Position numbers and translations under genes: made by a program. Below the pieces are notes generated by a model, which saw nothing but the letters and a program-made list of their open reading frames with translations, did not search any database and was not told the origin of the DNA. DNA of 64,000 nucleotides from Inia geoffrensis (taxonomy: Eukaryota > Chordata > Mammalia > Artiodactyla > Iniidae). Below, piece by piece: positions 21,148-33,747 of this stretch (position 1 is the first letter of the stretch; the number at the start of each line of letters is the position of its first letter). The stretch lies in the NCBI GenBank assembly GCA_036417435.1, contig CM070915.1, positions 82,523,799 to 82,587,798 of the forward strand, in the 5' to 3' direction.

Positions 21148-22491
21148 GTTAGCGTACGTTTGAGGGCATGAGTTAGTGTTTGTGTACTGGTTAAGATTAG
21201 GGCATTGGTTAGGGTAGGGCATCGGAAGTGGGTCAGGTTTAGGGATGGGTTTAGGGTTAGGGTTAAGGAATGGGGAGGGATTAGGGTACAATTTAGGGTA
21301 CGACAACGCTTAAGGTTTAGCGTACGTGTGAGGGCACGAGTTAGTGTTGGTGTCCTGGTTAAGATTAGGGCACGGGTGAGGGTAAGGCTTCGGGTGAGGG
21401 TCAGGGTTAGGATTCGGGTTAGGGTTAGGGTTAAGGAATGCAGAGGGATTAGGGTGCAGCTTAGGGTAGGACAGTGCTTAAGGGTTAGCGTTCGTGTGAG
21501 GGCAAGGGTTAGTGTTAGTGTCCTGGTTAAGATTAGGGCACGGGTGAGGGTAAGGCTTCAGGTGAGGGTCAGGGTTAGGATTCGGGTTAGGGTTAGGGTT
21601 AGGGAATGGGGAGGGATTAGGGTACAGTTTAGGGTACGACAACGATTAAGGGTTAACATACGTGTGAGGGCACAAGTTAGTGTTGGTGTCCTGGTTAAGA
21701 TTAGGGCACGGGTGAGGGTAAGGTTTCGGGTGAGGGTCAGGGATAGAATTCGGGTTAGGGTTAGGGTTAGGGAATGGGGAGATATTAGGGCACAGTTTAG
21801 GGTACCACAACGCTTAAGTTTTAGCGTACGTGTGAGGTCACTAGTTAGTGTTAGTGTACTGCTTACGATTAGGTCACGGGTGAGGGTAAGGCCTCGGAAG
21901 AGGGTCACGTTAAGGGTTAGGGTTAGGGTTAGGGTTTGGGAATGGGGATTGATTAGGGTACAGGTTAGGGTACGGCAATGGCTTAGGGTTGGCGTACGTT
22001 AGAGGGCATGGGTTAGTGTTGATGTACTGGTTAAAATTAGGACACGGGTGAGGGTAAAGTTTCGGGAGAGTGTCATGGTTAGGTTTCAGGTTAGGGTTAG
22101 GGTTAGGGAATGGAGAAGGATTAGGGTACAGGTTAGGGTAATGCTGCGGTTTAGTGTTAGAGTACGTTTGAGGGCACAAGTTAGTCTTGGTGTCCTGGTT
22201 AAGATTAGGGCACGGGTGAGGGTAAGGCTTCGGGTGAGGGTCAGGGTTAGGATTCGGGTTAGGGTTAGGGTTAGGGAATGGAGAGGGATTAGGGTACAGG
22301 TTAGGGTACGACAATGCTTAAGGGTTAGCGTAAGTGTGAGGGCACGAGTTAGTGTTGGTGTACTGGTTAAGACAACGGCACCGATGAGGGTAAGGCCTCG
22401 GAAAAGGGTCACGTTCAGGGTTTCGCTTAGGGTTAGGGTTAGGGAATGGGGAGGTATTAGGGTACAGGATAGGGTACGACAATGCTTAAGG
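21148..22491 (+). repeat. Canonical 8-mer HOR, 1344 bp
   Basis: Complete unit with private marks GGTGCAGC and GGTAGGAC in D near 21455-21475 and GGTCACGGG in G. The same marks recur 3528 bp later. Confidence 0.92.
21484..21651 (+). repeat. Monomer type E, reference copy
   Basis: Recognised by hexamer 2 GTTCGT, hexamer 4 GCAAGG, hexamer 6 GTTAGT, hexamer 13 CTTCAG and hexamer 27 CAACGA. The central stretch is A/D/F-like. E is lost from the 7-mers at 337 and 4866. Confidence 0.92.
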
Positions 22492-24675
22492 GTTAGCGTA
22501 CGTTTGAGGTCATGAGTTAGTGTTTGTGTACTGGTTAAGATTAGGGCATTGGTTAGGGTAGGGCATCGGAAGTGGGTCAGGTTTAGGGATGGGTTTAGGG
22601 TTAGGGTTAAGGAATGGGGAGGGATTAGGGTACAATTTAGGGTACGACAACGCTTAAGGTTTAGCGTACGTGTGAGGGCACGAGTTAGTGTTGGTTTCCT
22701 GGTTAAGTTTAGGGCACGGGTGAGGGTAAGGCTTCGGGTGAGGGTCAGGGTGAGGATTCGGGTTAGGGTTAGGGTTAAGGAATGCAGAGGGATTAGGGTA
22801 CAGCTTAGGGTACGACAGTGCTTAAGGGTTAGCGTTCGTGTGAGGGCAAGGGTTAGTGTTAGTGTCCTGGTTAAGATTAGGGCACGGGTGAGGGTAAGGC
22901 TTCGGGTGAGGGTCAGGGTTAGGATTCGGGTTAGGGTTAGGGTTAGGGAATGGGGAGGGATCAGGGTACAGTTTAGGGTACGACAACGATTAAGGGTTAG
23001 CATACGTGTGAGGGCACAAGTTAGTGTTGGTGTCCTGGTTAAGATTAGGGCACGGGTGAGGGTAAGGTTTCGGGTGAGGGTCAGGGATAGAATTCGGGTT
23101 AGGGTTAGGGTTAGGGAATGGGGAGATATTAGGGCACAGTTTAGGGTACCACAACGCTTAAGGTTTAGCGTACGTTTGAGGTCACTAGTTAGTGTTAGTG
23201 TACTGCTTACGATTAGGGCACGGGTGAGGGTAAGGCCTCGGAAGAGGGTCACGTTAAGGGTTAGGGTTAGGGTTAGGGTTAGGGAATGGGGATTGATTAG
23301 GGTACAGGTTAGGGTACGGCAATGGCTTAGGGTTGGCGTACGTTAGAGGGCAAGGGTTAGTGTTGATGTACTGGTTAAAATTAGGACACGGGTGAGGGTA
23401 AAGTTTCGGGAGAGTGTCATGGTTAGGTTTCAGGTTAGGGTTAGGGTTAGGGAATGGAGAGGGATTAGGGTACAGGTTAGGGTAACGCTGCGGTTTAGTG
23501 TTAGCGTACGTTTGAGGGCACAAGTTAGTCTTGGTGTCCTGGTTAAGATTAGGGCACGGGTGAGGGTAAGGCTTCGGGTGAGGGTCAGGGTTAGGATTCG
23601 GGTTAGGGTTAGGGTTAAGGAATGCAGAGGGATTAGGGTACAGCTTAGGGTACGACAGTGCTTAAGGGTTAGCGTTCGTGTGAGGGCAAGGGTTAGTGTT
23701 AGTGTCCTGGTTAAGATTAGGGCACGGGTGAGGGTAAGGCTTAGGGTGAGGGTCAGGGTTAGGATTCGGGTTAGGGTTAGGGTTAGGGAATGGGGAGGGA
23801 TTAGGGTACAGTTTAGGGTATGACAACGATTAAGGGTTAGCATACGTGTGAGGGCACAAGTTAGTGTTGGTGTCTTCGTTAAGATTAGGGCATGGGTGAG
23901 GGTAAGGTTTCGGGTGAGGGTCAGGGATAGAATTCGGGTTAGGGTTAGGGTTAGGGAATGGGGAGATATTAGGGCACAGTTTAGGGTACCACAACGCTTA
24001 AGGTTTAGCGTACGTGTGAGGTCACTAGTTAGTGTTAGTGTACTGCTTACGATTAGGGCACGGGTGAGGGTAAGGCCTCGGAAGAGGGTCACGTTAAGGG
24101 TTAGGGTTAGGGTTAGGGTTAGGGAATGGGGATTGATTAGGGTACAGGTTATGGTACGGCAATGGCTTAGGGTTGGCGTACGTTAGAGGGCATGGGTTAG
24201 TGTTGATGGACTGGTTAAAATTAGGACACGGGTGAGGGTAAAGTTTCGGGAGAGTGTCATGGTTAGGTTTCAGGTTAGGGTTAGGGTTAGGGAATGGAGA
24301 GGGATTAGGGTACAGGTTTGGGTAACGCTGCGGTTTAGTGTTAGCGTACCTTTGAGGGCACAAGTTAGTCTTGGTGTCCTGGTTAAGATTAGGGCACGGG
24401 TGAGGGTAAGGCTTCTGGTGAGGGTCAGGGTTAGGATTCGGGTTAGGGTTAGGGTTAGGGAATGGGGAGGGATTAGGGTACAGGTTAGGGTACGACAATG
24501 CTTAAGTGTTAGCGTAAGTGTGAGGGCACGAGGTAGTGTTGGTGTACTGGTTAAGACAACGGCACCGATGAGGGTAAGGCCTCGGAAAAGGGTCACGTTC
24601 AGGGTTTTGCTTAGGGTTAGGGTTAGGGAATGGGGAGGGATTAGGGTACAGGATAGGGTACGACAATGCTTAAGG
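22492..24675 (+). repeat. 13-mer HOR with A/D hybrid, second copy
   Basis: Same composition as the unit at 18964; the A/D hybrid is at 23500. D at 22660 has TTTCCTGG and AAGTTTAGG, and E at 22828 has GGATCAGGG. Confidence 0.88.
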
Positions 24676-26859
24676 GTTAGCGTACGTTTGAGGGCATGAG
24701 TTAGTGTTTGTGTACTGGTTAAGATTAGGGCATTGGTTAGGGTAGGGCATCGGAAGTGGGTCAGGTTTAGGGATGGGTTTAGGGTTAGGGTTAAGGAATG
24801 GGGAGGGATTAGGGTACAATTTAGGGTACGACAACGCTTAAGGTTTAGCGTACGTGTGAGGGCACGAGTTAGTGTTGGTGTCCTGGTTAAGATTAGGGCA
24901 CGGGTGAGGGTAAGGCTTCGGGTGAGGGTCAGGGTTAGGATTCGGGTTAGGGTTAGGGTTAAGGAATGCAGAGGGATTAGGGTGCAGCTTAGGGTAGGAC
25001 AGTGCTTAAGGGTTAGCTTTCGTGTGAGGGCAAGGGTTAGTGTTAGTGTCCTGGTTAAGATTAGGGCACGGGTGAGGGTAAGGCTTCAGGTGAGGGTCAG
25101 GGTTAGGATTCGGGTTAGGGTTAGGGTTAGGGAATGGGGAGGGATTAGGGTACAGTTTAGGGTACGACAACGATTAAGGGTTAGCATACGTGTGAGGGCA
25201 CAAGTTAGTGTTGGTGTCCTGGTTAAGATTAGGGCACGGGTGAGGGTAAGGTTTTGGGTGAGGGTCAGGGATAGAATTCGGGTTAGGGTTAGGGTTAGGG
25301 AATGGGGAGATATTAGGGCACAGTTTAGGGTACCACAACGCTTAAGTTTTAGCGTACGTGTGAGGTCACTAGTTAGTGTTAGTGTACTGCTTACGATTAG
25401 GTCACGGGTGAGGGTAAGGCCTCGGAAGAGGGTCACGTTAAGGGTTAGGGTTAGGGTTAGGGTTAGGGAATGGGGATTGATTAGGGTACAGGTTAGGGTA
25501 CGGCAATGGCTTAGGGTTGGCGTACGTTAGAGGGCATGGGTTAGTGTTGATGGACTGGTTAAAATTAGGACACGGGTGAGGGTAAAGTTTCGGGAGAGTG
25601 TCATGGTTAGGTTTCAGGTTAGGGTTAGGGTTAGGGAAAGGAGAAGGATTAGGGTACAGGTTAGGGTAGCGCTGCGGTTTAGTGTTAGAGTACGTTTGAG
25701 GGCACAAGTTAGTCTTGGTGTCCTGGTTAAGATTAGGGCACGGGTGAGGGTAAGGCTTCGGGTGAGGGTCAGGGTTAGGATTCGGGTTAGGGTTAGGGTT
25801 AGGGAATGGAGAGGGATTAGGGTACAGGTTAGGGGACGACAATGCTTAAGGGTTAGCGTAAGTGTGAGGGCACGAGTTAGTGTTGGTGTACTGCTTAAGA
25901 CAACGGCACCGATGAGGGTAAGGCCTCGGAAAAGGGTCACGTTCAGGGTTTCGCTTAGGGTTAGGGTTAGGGAATGGGGAGGTATTAGGGTACAGGATAG
26001 GGTACGACAATGCTTAAGGGTTAGCGTACGTTTGAGGTAATGAGTTAGTGTTTGTGTACTGGTTAAGATTAGGGCATTGGTTAGGGTAGGGCATCGGAAG
26101 TGGGTCAGGTTTAGGGATGGGTTTAGGGTTAGGGTTAAGGAATGGGGAGGGATTAGGGTACAATTTAGGGTACGACAACGCTTAAGGTTTAGCGTACGTG
26201 TGAGGGCACGAGTTAGTGTTGGTTTCCTGGTTAAGTTTAGGGCACGGGTGAGGGTAAGGCTTCGGGTGAGGGTCAGGGTTAGGATTCGGGTTAGGGTTAG
26301 GGTTAAGGAATGCAGAGGGATTAGGGTACAGCTTAGGGTACGACAGTGCTTAAGGGTTAGCGTTCGTGTGAGGGCAAGGGTTAGTGTTAGTGTCCTGGTT
26401 AAGATTAGGGCACGGGTGAGGGTAAGGCTTCGGGTGAGGGTCAGGGTTAGGATTCGGGTTAGGGTTAGGGTTAGGGAATGGGGAGGGATCAGGGTACAGT
26501 TTAGGGTACGACAACGATTAAGGGTTAGCATACGTGTGAGGGCACAAGTTAGTGTTGGTGTCCTGGTTAAGATTAGGGCACGGGTGAGGGTAAGGTTTCG
26601 GGTGAGGGTCAGGGATAGAATTCGGGTTAGGGTTAGGGTTAGGGAATGGGGAGATATTAGGGCACAGTTTAGGGTACCACAACGCTTAAGGTTTAGCGTA
26701 CGTGTGAGGTCACTAGTTAGTGTTAGTGTACTGCTTACTATTAGGGCACGGGTGAGGGTAAGGCCTCGGAAGAGGGTCACGTTAAGGGTTAGGGTTAGTG
26801 TTAGGGTTAGGGAATGGGGATTGATTAGGGTACAGGTTAGGGTACGGCAATGGCTTAGG
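23332..26859 (+). repeat. 3528-bp super-repeat, copy 2
   Basis: Same 21-monomer order as copy 1. Differences are scattered single bases, such as the F at 25180 starting GTTAGC where the copy-1 F at 21652 starts GTTAAC. Confidence 0.85.
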
Positions 26860-27363
26860 GTTAGCGTACGTTAGAGGGCATGGGTTAGTGTTGATGTACT
26901 GGTTAAAATTAGGACACGGGTGAGGGTAAAGTTTCGGGAGAGTGTCATGGTTAGGTTTCAGGTTAGGGTTAGGGTTAGGGAATGGAGAGGGATTAGGGTA
27001 CAGGTTAGGGTAACGCTGCGGTTTAGTGTTAGCGTACGTTTGAGGGTACAAGTTAGTCTTGGTGTCCTGGTTAAGATTAGGGCACGGGTGAGGGTAAGGC
27101 TTCGGGTGAGGGTCAGGGTTAGGATTCGGGTTCGGGTTAGGGTTAGGGAATGGGGAGGGATTAGGGTACAGGTTAGGGTACGACAATGCTTAAGGGTTAG
27201 CGTAAGTGTGAGGGCACGAGTTAGTTTTGGTGTACTGGTTAAGACAACGGCACCGATGAGGGTAAGGCCTCGGAAAAGGGTCACGTTCAGGGTTTTGCTT
27301 AGGGTTAGGGTTAGGGAATGGGGAGGGATTAGGGTACAGGATAGGGTACGACAATGCTTAAGG
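24676..27363 (+). repeat. Two consecutive canonical 8-mer HORs
   Basis: Units at 24676 and 26020. The second carries TTTCCTGG in D, GGATCAGGG in E and CTTACTA in G (near 26740), and it is the source or copy of part of the 2520-bp duplication that follows. Confidence 0.91.
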
Positions 27364-28756
27364 GTTAGCGTACGTTTGAGGGCATGAGTTAGTGTTTGTG
27401 TACTGGGTAAGATTAGGGCATTGGTTAGGGTAGGGCATCGGAAGTGGGTCAGATTTAGGGATGGGGTTAGGGTTAGGGTCAAGGAATGGGGAGGGATTAG
27501 GGTACAATTTACGGTACGGCAACGCTTAAGGTTTAGCGTACGTGTGAGGGCACGAGTTAGTGTTGGTGTCCTGGTTAAGATAAGGGCACGGGTGAGGATA
27601 AGGCTTCGGGTGAGGGTCAGGGTTAGGATTCGGGTTAGGGTTAGGGTTAAGGAATGCAGAGGGATTAGGGTACAGCTTAGGGAACGACAGAGCTTAAGGG
27701 TTAGCGTTCGTGTGAGGGCAAGGGTTAGTGTTAGTGTCCTGGTTAAGATTAGGGCACGCGTGAGGGTAAGGATTCAGGTGAGGGTCAGGGTTAGGATACG
27801 GGTTAGGGTTTGGGTTAAGGAATGCAGAGGGATTAGGGTACAGCTTAGGGTACGACAGTGCTTAAGGGTTAGCGTTCGTGTGAGGGCAAGGGTTAGTGTT
27901 AGTGTCCTGGTTAAGATTAGGGCACGGGTGAGGGTAAGGCTTCAGGTGAGGGTCAGGGTTAGGATTCGGGTTAGGGTTAGGGTTAGGGAATGGGGAAGTA
28001 TTAGGGTACAGTTTAGGGTACGACAACGATTAAGGGTTAGCGTACGTGTGAGGGCACAAGTTAGTGTTGGTGTCCTGGTTAAGATTAGGGCACGGGTGAG
28101 GGTAAGGTTTCGGGTGAGGGTCAGGGATAGAATTCGGGTTAGGGTTAGGGTTAGGGATTGGGGAGATATTAGGGCACAGTTTAGGGTACCACAACGCTTA
28201 AGGTTTAGCGTACGTGTGAGGTCACTAGTTAGTGTTAGTGTACTGCTTACGATTAGGGCACGGGTGAGGGTAAGGCCTCGGAAGAGGGTCACGTTAAGGG
28301 TTAGGGTTAGGGTTAGGGTTAGGGAATGGGGATTGATTAGGGTACAGGTTAGGGTACGGAAATGGCTTAGGGTTGGCGTACGTTAGAGGGCATGTGTTAG
28401 TGTTGATGTACTGGTTAAAATTAGGACACGGGTGAGGGTAAAGTTTCGGGTGAGTGTCATGGTTAGGTTTCAGGTTAGGGTTAGGGTTAGGGAATGGAGA
28501 GGGATTAGGGTACAGGTTAGGGTACCGCTGTGGTTTAGTGTTAGCGTACGTTTGAGGGCACGAGTTAGTCTTGGTGTCCTGGTTAAGATTAGGGCACGGG
28601 TGAGGGTAAGGCTTCGGGTGAGGGTCAGGGTTAGGATTCGGGTTAGGGTTAGGGTTAGGGAATGGAGAGGGATTAGGGTACAGGTTAGGGTACGACAGTG
28701 CTTAAGGGTTAGCGTAAGTGTGAGGGCACGAGTTAGTCTTGGTGTCCTGGTTAAGA
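26237..28756 (+). repeat. 2520-bp super-repeat, copy 1 (near identical)
   Basis: Reading bases 26237-28825 against 28757-31345 line by line, I found one mismatch in 2589 positions: A at 26863 against G at 29383. The left limit is set by mismatches at 26224 and 26236, the right limit by 28826 against 31346. The unit is 15 monomers. Confidence 0.9.
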
Positions 28757-29883
28757 TTAGGGCACGGGTGAGGGTAAGGCTTCGGGTGAGGGTCAGGGTT
28801 AGGATTCGGGTTAGGGTTAGGGTTAAGGAATGCAGAGGGATTAGGGTACAGCTTAGGGTACGACAGTGCTTAAGGGTTAGCGTTCGTGTGAGGGCAAGGG
28901 TTAGTGTTAGTGTCCTGGTTAAGATTAGGGCACGGGTGAGGGTAAGGCTTCGGGTGAGGGTCAGGGTTAGGATTCGGGTTAGGGTTAGGGTTAGGGAATG
29001 GGGAGGGATCAGGGTACAGTTTAGGGTACGACAACGATTAAGGGTTAGCATACGTGTGAGGGCACAAGTTAGTGTTGGTGTCCTGGTTAAGATTAGGGCA
29101 CGGGTGAGGGTAAGGTTTCGGGTGAGGGTCAGGGATAGAATTCGGGTTAGGGTTAGGGTTAGGGAATGGGGAGATATTAGGGCACAGTTTAGGGTACCAC
29201 AACGCTTAAGGTTTAGCGTACGTGTGAGGTCACTAGTTAGTGTTAGTGTACTGCTTACTATTAGGGCACGGGTGAGGGTAAGGCCTCGGAAGAGGGTCAC
29301 GTTAAGGGTTAGGGTTAGTGTTAGGGTTAGGGAATGGGGATTGATTAGGGTACAGGTTAGGGTACGGCAATGGCTTAGGGTTGGCGTACGTTAGAGGGCA
29401 TGGGTTAGTGTTGATGTACTGGTTAAAATTAGGACACGGGTGAGGGTAAAGTTTCGGGAGAGTGTCATGGTTAGGTTTCAGGTTAGGGTTAGGGTTAGGG
29501 AATGGAGAGGGATTAGGGTACAGGTTAGGGTAACGCTGCGGTTTAGTGTTAGCGTACGTTTGAGGGTACAAGTTAGTCTTGGTGTCCTGGTTAAGATTAG
29601 GGCACGGGTGAGGGTAAGGCTTCGGGTGAGGGTCAGGGTTAGGATTCGGGTTCGGGTTAGGGTTAGGGAATGGGGAGGGATTAGGGTACAGGTTAGGGTA
29701 CGACAATGCTTAAGGGTTAGCGTAAGTGTGAGGGCACGAGTTAGTTTTGGTGTACTGGTTAAGACAACGGCACCGATGAGGGTAAGGCCTCGGAAAAGGG
29801 TCACGTTCAGGGTTTTGCTTAGGGTTAGGGTTAGGGAATGGGGAGGGATTAGGGTACAGGATAGGGTACGACAATGCTTAAGG
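27364..29883 (+). repeat. 15-mer HOR with E/D and B/A/D hybrids
   Basis: Order C D E/D E F G H A B/A/D E F G H A B. At 27700 an E head (GTTCGT, GCAAGG) joins a D tail (GAATGC, CAGTGC), which adds one monomer. At 28708 a B head (GTAAGT) passes into an A middle (CTTGGT) and a D tail. Confidence 0.88.
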
Positions 29884-31276
29884 GTTAGCGTACGTTTGAG
29901 GGCATGAGTTAGTGTTTGTGTACTGGGTAAGATTAGGGCATTGGTTAGGGTAGGGCATCGGAAGTGGGTCAGATTTAGGGATGGGGTTAGGGTTAGGGTC
30001 AAGGAATGGGGAGGGATTAGGGTACAATTTACGGTACGGCAACGCTTAAGGTTTAGCGTACGTGTGAGGGCACGAGTTAGTGTTGGTGTCCTGGTTAAGA
30101 TAAGGGCACGGGTGAGGATAAGGCTTCGGGTGAGGGTCAGGGTTAGGATTCGGGTTAGGGTTAGGGTTAAGGAATGCAGAGGGATTAGGGTACAGCTTAG
30201 GGAACGACAGAGCTTAAGGGTTAGCGTTCGTGTGAGGGCAAGGGTTAGTGTTAGTGTCCTGGTTAAGATTAGGGCACGCGTGAGGGTAAGGATTCAGGTG
30301 AGGGTCAGGGTTAGGATACGGGTTAGGGTTTGGGTTAAGGAATGCAGAGGGATTAGGGTACAGCTTAGGGTACGACAGTGCTTAAGGGTTAGCGTTCGTG
30401 TGAGGGCAAGGGTTAGTGTTAGTGTCCTGGTTAAGATTAGGGCACGGGTGAGGGTAAGGCTTCAGGTGAGGGTCAGGGTTAGGATTCGGGTTAGGGTTAG
30501 GGTTAGGGAATGGGGAAGTATTAGGGTACAGTTTAGGGTACGACAACGATTAAGGGTTAGCGTACGTGTGAGGGCACAAGTTAGTGTTGGTGTCCTGGTT
30601 AAGATTAGGGCACGGGTGAGGGTAAGGTTTCGGGTGAGGGTCAGGGATAGAATTCGGGTTAGGGTTAGGGTTAGGGATTGGGGAGATATTAGGGCACAGT
30701 TTAGGGTACCACAACGCTTAAGGTTTAGCGTACGTGTGAGGTCACTAGTTAGTGTTAGTGTACTGCTTACGATTAGGGCACGGGTGAGGGTAAGGCCTCG
30801 GAAGAGGGTCACGTTAAGGGTTAGGGTTAGGGTTAGGGTTAGGGAATGGGGATTGATTAGGGTACAGGTTAGGGTACGGAAATGGCTTAGGGTTGGCGTA
30901 CGTTAGAGGGCATGTGTTAGTGTTGATGTACTGGTTAAAATTAGGACACGGGTGAGGGTAAAGTTTCGGGTGAGTGTCATGGTTAGGTTTCAGGTTAGGG
31001 TTAGGGTTAGGGAATGGAGAGGGATTAGGGTACAGGTTAGGGTACCGCTGTGGTTTAGTGTTAGCGTACGTTTGAGGGCACGAGTTAGTCTTGGTGTCCT
31101 GGTTAAGATTAGGGCACGGGTGAGGGTAAGGCTTCGGGTGAGGGTCAGGGTTAGGATTCGGGTTAGGGTTAGGGTTAGGGAATGGAGAGGGATTAGGGTA
31201 CAGGTTAGGGTACGACAGTGCTTAAGGGTTAGCGTAAGTGTGAGGGCACGAGTTAGTCTTGGTGTCCTGGTTAAGA
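28757..31276 (+). repeat. 2520-bp super-repeat, copy 2 (near identical)
   Basis: Partner of 26237-28756; shares even rare changes such as GGTTTGGGTT, GGATACGGG, GATAAGGGC and CTTACTA. It is the youngest-looking duplication in the window. Confidence 0.9.
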
Positions 31277-31563
31277 TTAGGGCACGGGTGAGGGTAAGGC
31301 TTCGGGTGAGGGTCAGGGTTAGGATTCGGGTTAGGGTTAGGGTTAGGGAATGGAGAGGGATTAGGGTACAGGTTAGGGTACGACAATGCTTAAGGGTTAG
31401 CGTAAGTGTGAGGGCACGAGTTAGTGTTGGTGTACTGGTTAAGACAACGGCACCGATGAGGGTAAGGCCTCGGAAAAGGTTCACGTTCAGGGTTTCGCTT
31501 AGGCTTAGGGTTAGGGAATGGGGTGGGATTAGGGTACAGGATAGGGTACGACAATGCTTAAGG
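29884..31563 (+). repeat. 10-mer HOR with E/D and B/A
   Basis: Order C D E/D E F G H A B/A B. E/D is at 30220; B/A at 31228 has a B head (GTAAGT) and an A body. The 10-mer is the 8-mer plus these two extra monomers. Confidence 0.89.
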
Positions 31564-33243
31564 GTTAGCGAACGTTTGAGGGCCTGAGTTAGTGTTTGTG
31601 TACTGGTTAAGATTAGGGCATTGGTTAGGGTAGGGCATCGGAAGTGGGTCAGATTTAGGGATGGGGTTAGGGTTAGGGTTAAGGAATGGGGAGGGATTAG
31701 GGTACAATTTAGGATACGACAACGCTTAAGGTTTAGCGTACGTGTCAGGGCACGAGTTAGTGTTGGTGTCCTGGTTAAGATAAGGGCACGGGTGAGGATA
31801 AGGCTTCGGGTGAGGGTCAGGGTTAGGATTCGGGTTAGGGTTAGGGTTAAGGAATGCAGAGGGATTAGGGTACAGCTTAGGGAACGACAGTGCTTAAGGG
31901 TTAGCGTTCGTGTGAGGGCAAGGGTTAGTGTTAGTGTCCTGGTTAAGATTAAGGCACGCGTGAGGGTAAGGCTTCAGGTGAGGGTCAGGGTTAGGATTCG
32001 GGTTAGGGTTAGGGTTAAGGAATGCAGAGGGATTAGGGTACAGCTTAGGGTACGACAGTGCTTAAGGGTTAGCATTCGTGTGAGGGCAAGGGTTAGTGTT
32101 AGTGTCCTGGTTAAGATTAGGGCACGGGTGAGGGTAAGGCTTCAGGTGAGGGTCAGGGTTAGGATTCGGGTTTGGGTTAGGGTTAGGGAATGCGGAAGGA
32201 TTAGGGTACAGTTTAGGGTACGACAACGATTAAGGGTTAGCGTACGTGTGAGGGCACAATTTAGTGTTGGTGTCCTGGTTAAGATTAGGGCACGGGTGAG
32301 GGTAAGGTTTCGGGTGAGGGTCAGGGATAGAATTCGGGTTAGGGTTAGGGTTAGGGATTGGGGAGATATTAGGGCACAGTTTAGGGTACCACAACACTTA
32401 CGGTTTAGCGTACGTGTGAGGTCACTAGTTAGTGTTAGTGTACTGCTTACGATTAGGGCACGGGTGAGGGTAAGGCCTCGGAAGAGGGTCACGTTAAGGG
32501 TTAGGCTTAGGGTTAGGGTTAGAGAATGGGGATTGATTAGGGTACAGGTTAGGGTACGGCAATGGCTTAGGGTTGGCGTACGTTAGAGGGCATGGGTTAG
32601 TGTTGATGTACTGGTTAAAATTAAGACACGGGTGAGGGTAAAGTTTCGGGTGAGTGTCATGGTTAGGATTCAGGTTAGGGTTAGGGTTAGGGAATGGAGA
32701 GGGATTAGGGTACAGGTTAGGGTACCGCTGCGGTTTAGTGTTAGCGTACGTTTGAGGGCACGAGTTAGTCTTGGTGTCCTGGTTAAGATTAGGGCACGGG
32801 TGAGGGTAAGGCTTCGGGTGAGGGTCAGGGTTAGGATTCGGGTTAGGGTTAGGGTTAGGGAATGGAGAGGGATTAGGGTACAGGTTAGGGTACGACAATG
32901 CTTAAGGGTTAGCGTAAGTGTGAGGGCACGAGTTAGTCTTGGTGGCCTGGTTAAGATTAGGGCACGGGTGAGGGTAAGGCTTCGGGTGAGGGTCAGGGTT
33001 AGGATTCGGGTTAGGGTTAGGGTTAGGGAATGGAGAGGGATTAGGGTACAGGTTAGGGTACGACAATGCTTAAGGGTTAGCGTAAGTGTGAGGGCACGAG
33101 TTAGTGTTGGTGTACTGGTTAAGACAACGGCACCGATGAGGGTAAGGCCTCGGAAAAGGGTCACGTTCAGGGTTTCGCTTAGGGTTAGGGTTAGGGAATG
33201 GGGAGGGATTAGGGTACAGGATAGGGTATGACAATGCTTAAGG
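31564..33243 (+). repeat. 10-mer HOR with E/D and B/A, diverged copy
   Basis: Same order as the unit at 29884 (E/D at 31900, B/A at 32908). New marks are AACACTTACGG in the F-to-G join near 32395, AAATTAAGACAC in H and GGTGGCCTGG in B/A, all repeated 1512 bp later. Confidence 0.89.
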
Positions 33244-33747
33244 GTTAGCGTACGTTTGAGGGCATGAGTTAGTGTTTGTGTACTGGTTAAGATTAGGGCA
33301 TTGGTTAGGGTAGGGCATCGGAAGTGGGTCAGATTTAGGGATGGGGTTAGGGTTAGGGTTAAGGAATGGGGAGGGATTAGGGTACAATTTAGGGTACGAC
33401 AACGCTTAAGGTTTAGCGTACGTGTGAGGGCACGAGGTAGTGTTGGTGTCCTGGTTAAGATTAGGGCACGGGTGAGGGTAAGGCTTCGGGTGAGGGTCAG
33501 GGTTACGATTCGGGTTAGGGTTAGTGTTAAGGAATGCAGAGGGATTAGGATACAGCTTAGGGTACGACAGTGCTTAAGGGTTAGCGTTCGTGTGAGGGCA
33601 AGGGTTAGTGTTAGTGTCCTGGTTAAGATTAGGGCACGCGTGAGGGTAATGCTTCAGGTGAGGGTCAGGGTTAGGATTCGGGTTAGGGTTAGGGTTAGGG
33701 AATGGGGAGGGATTAGGGTACAGTTTAGGGTACGACAACGATTAAGG
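32236..33747 (+). repeat. 1512-bp super-repeat, copy 1
   Basis: Nine monomers starting at F. Shares AACACTTACGG, AAATTAAGACAC, AGGATTCAGG in H and GGTGGCCTGG in B/A with the copy 1512 bp later. Confidence 0.8.

Larger units (their letters stand above)
19804..23331 (+). repeat. 3528-bp super-repeat, copy 1
   Basis: Twenty-one monomers. Shared marks with copy 2 are GGCAAGGG in H, the A/D hybrid, GTCTTCGTTAAG in F, GGTGCAGC in D and TTTCCTGG in D. The left edge is fuzzy by about one monomer. Confidence 0.85.
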
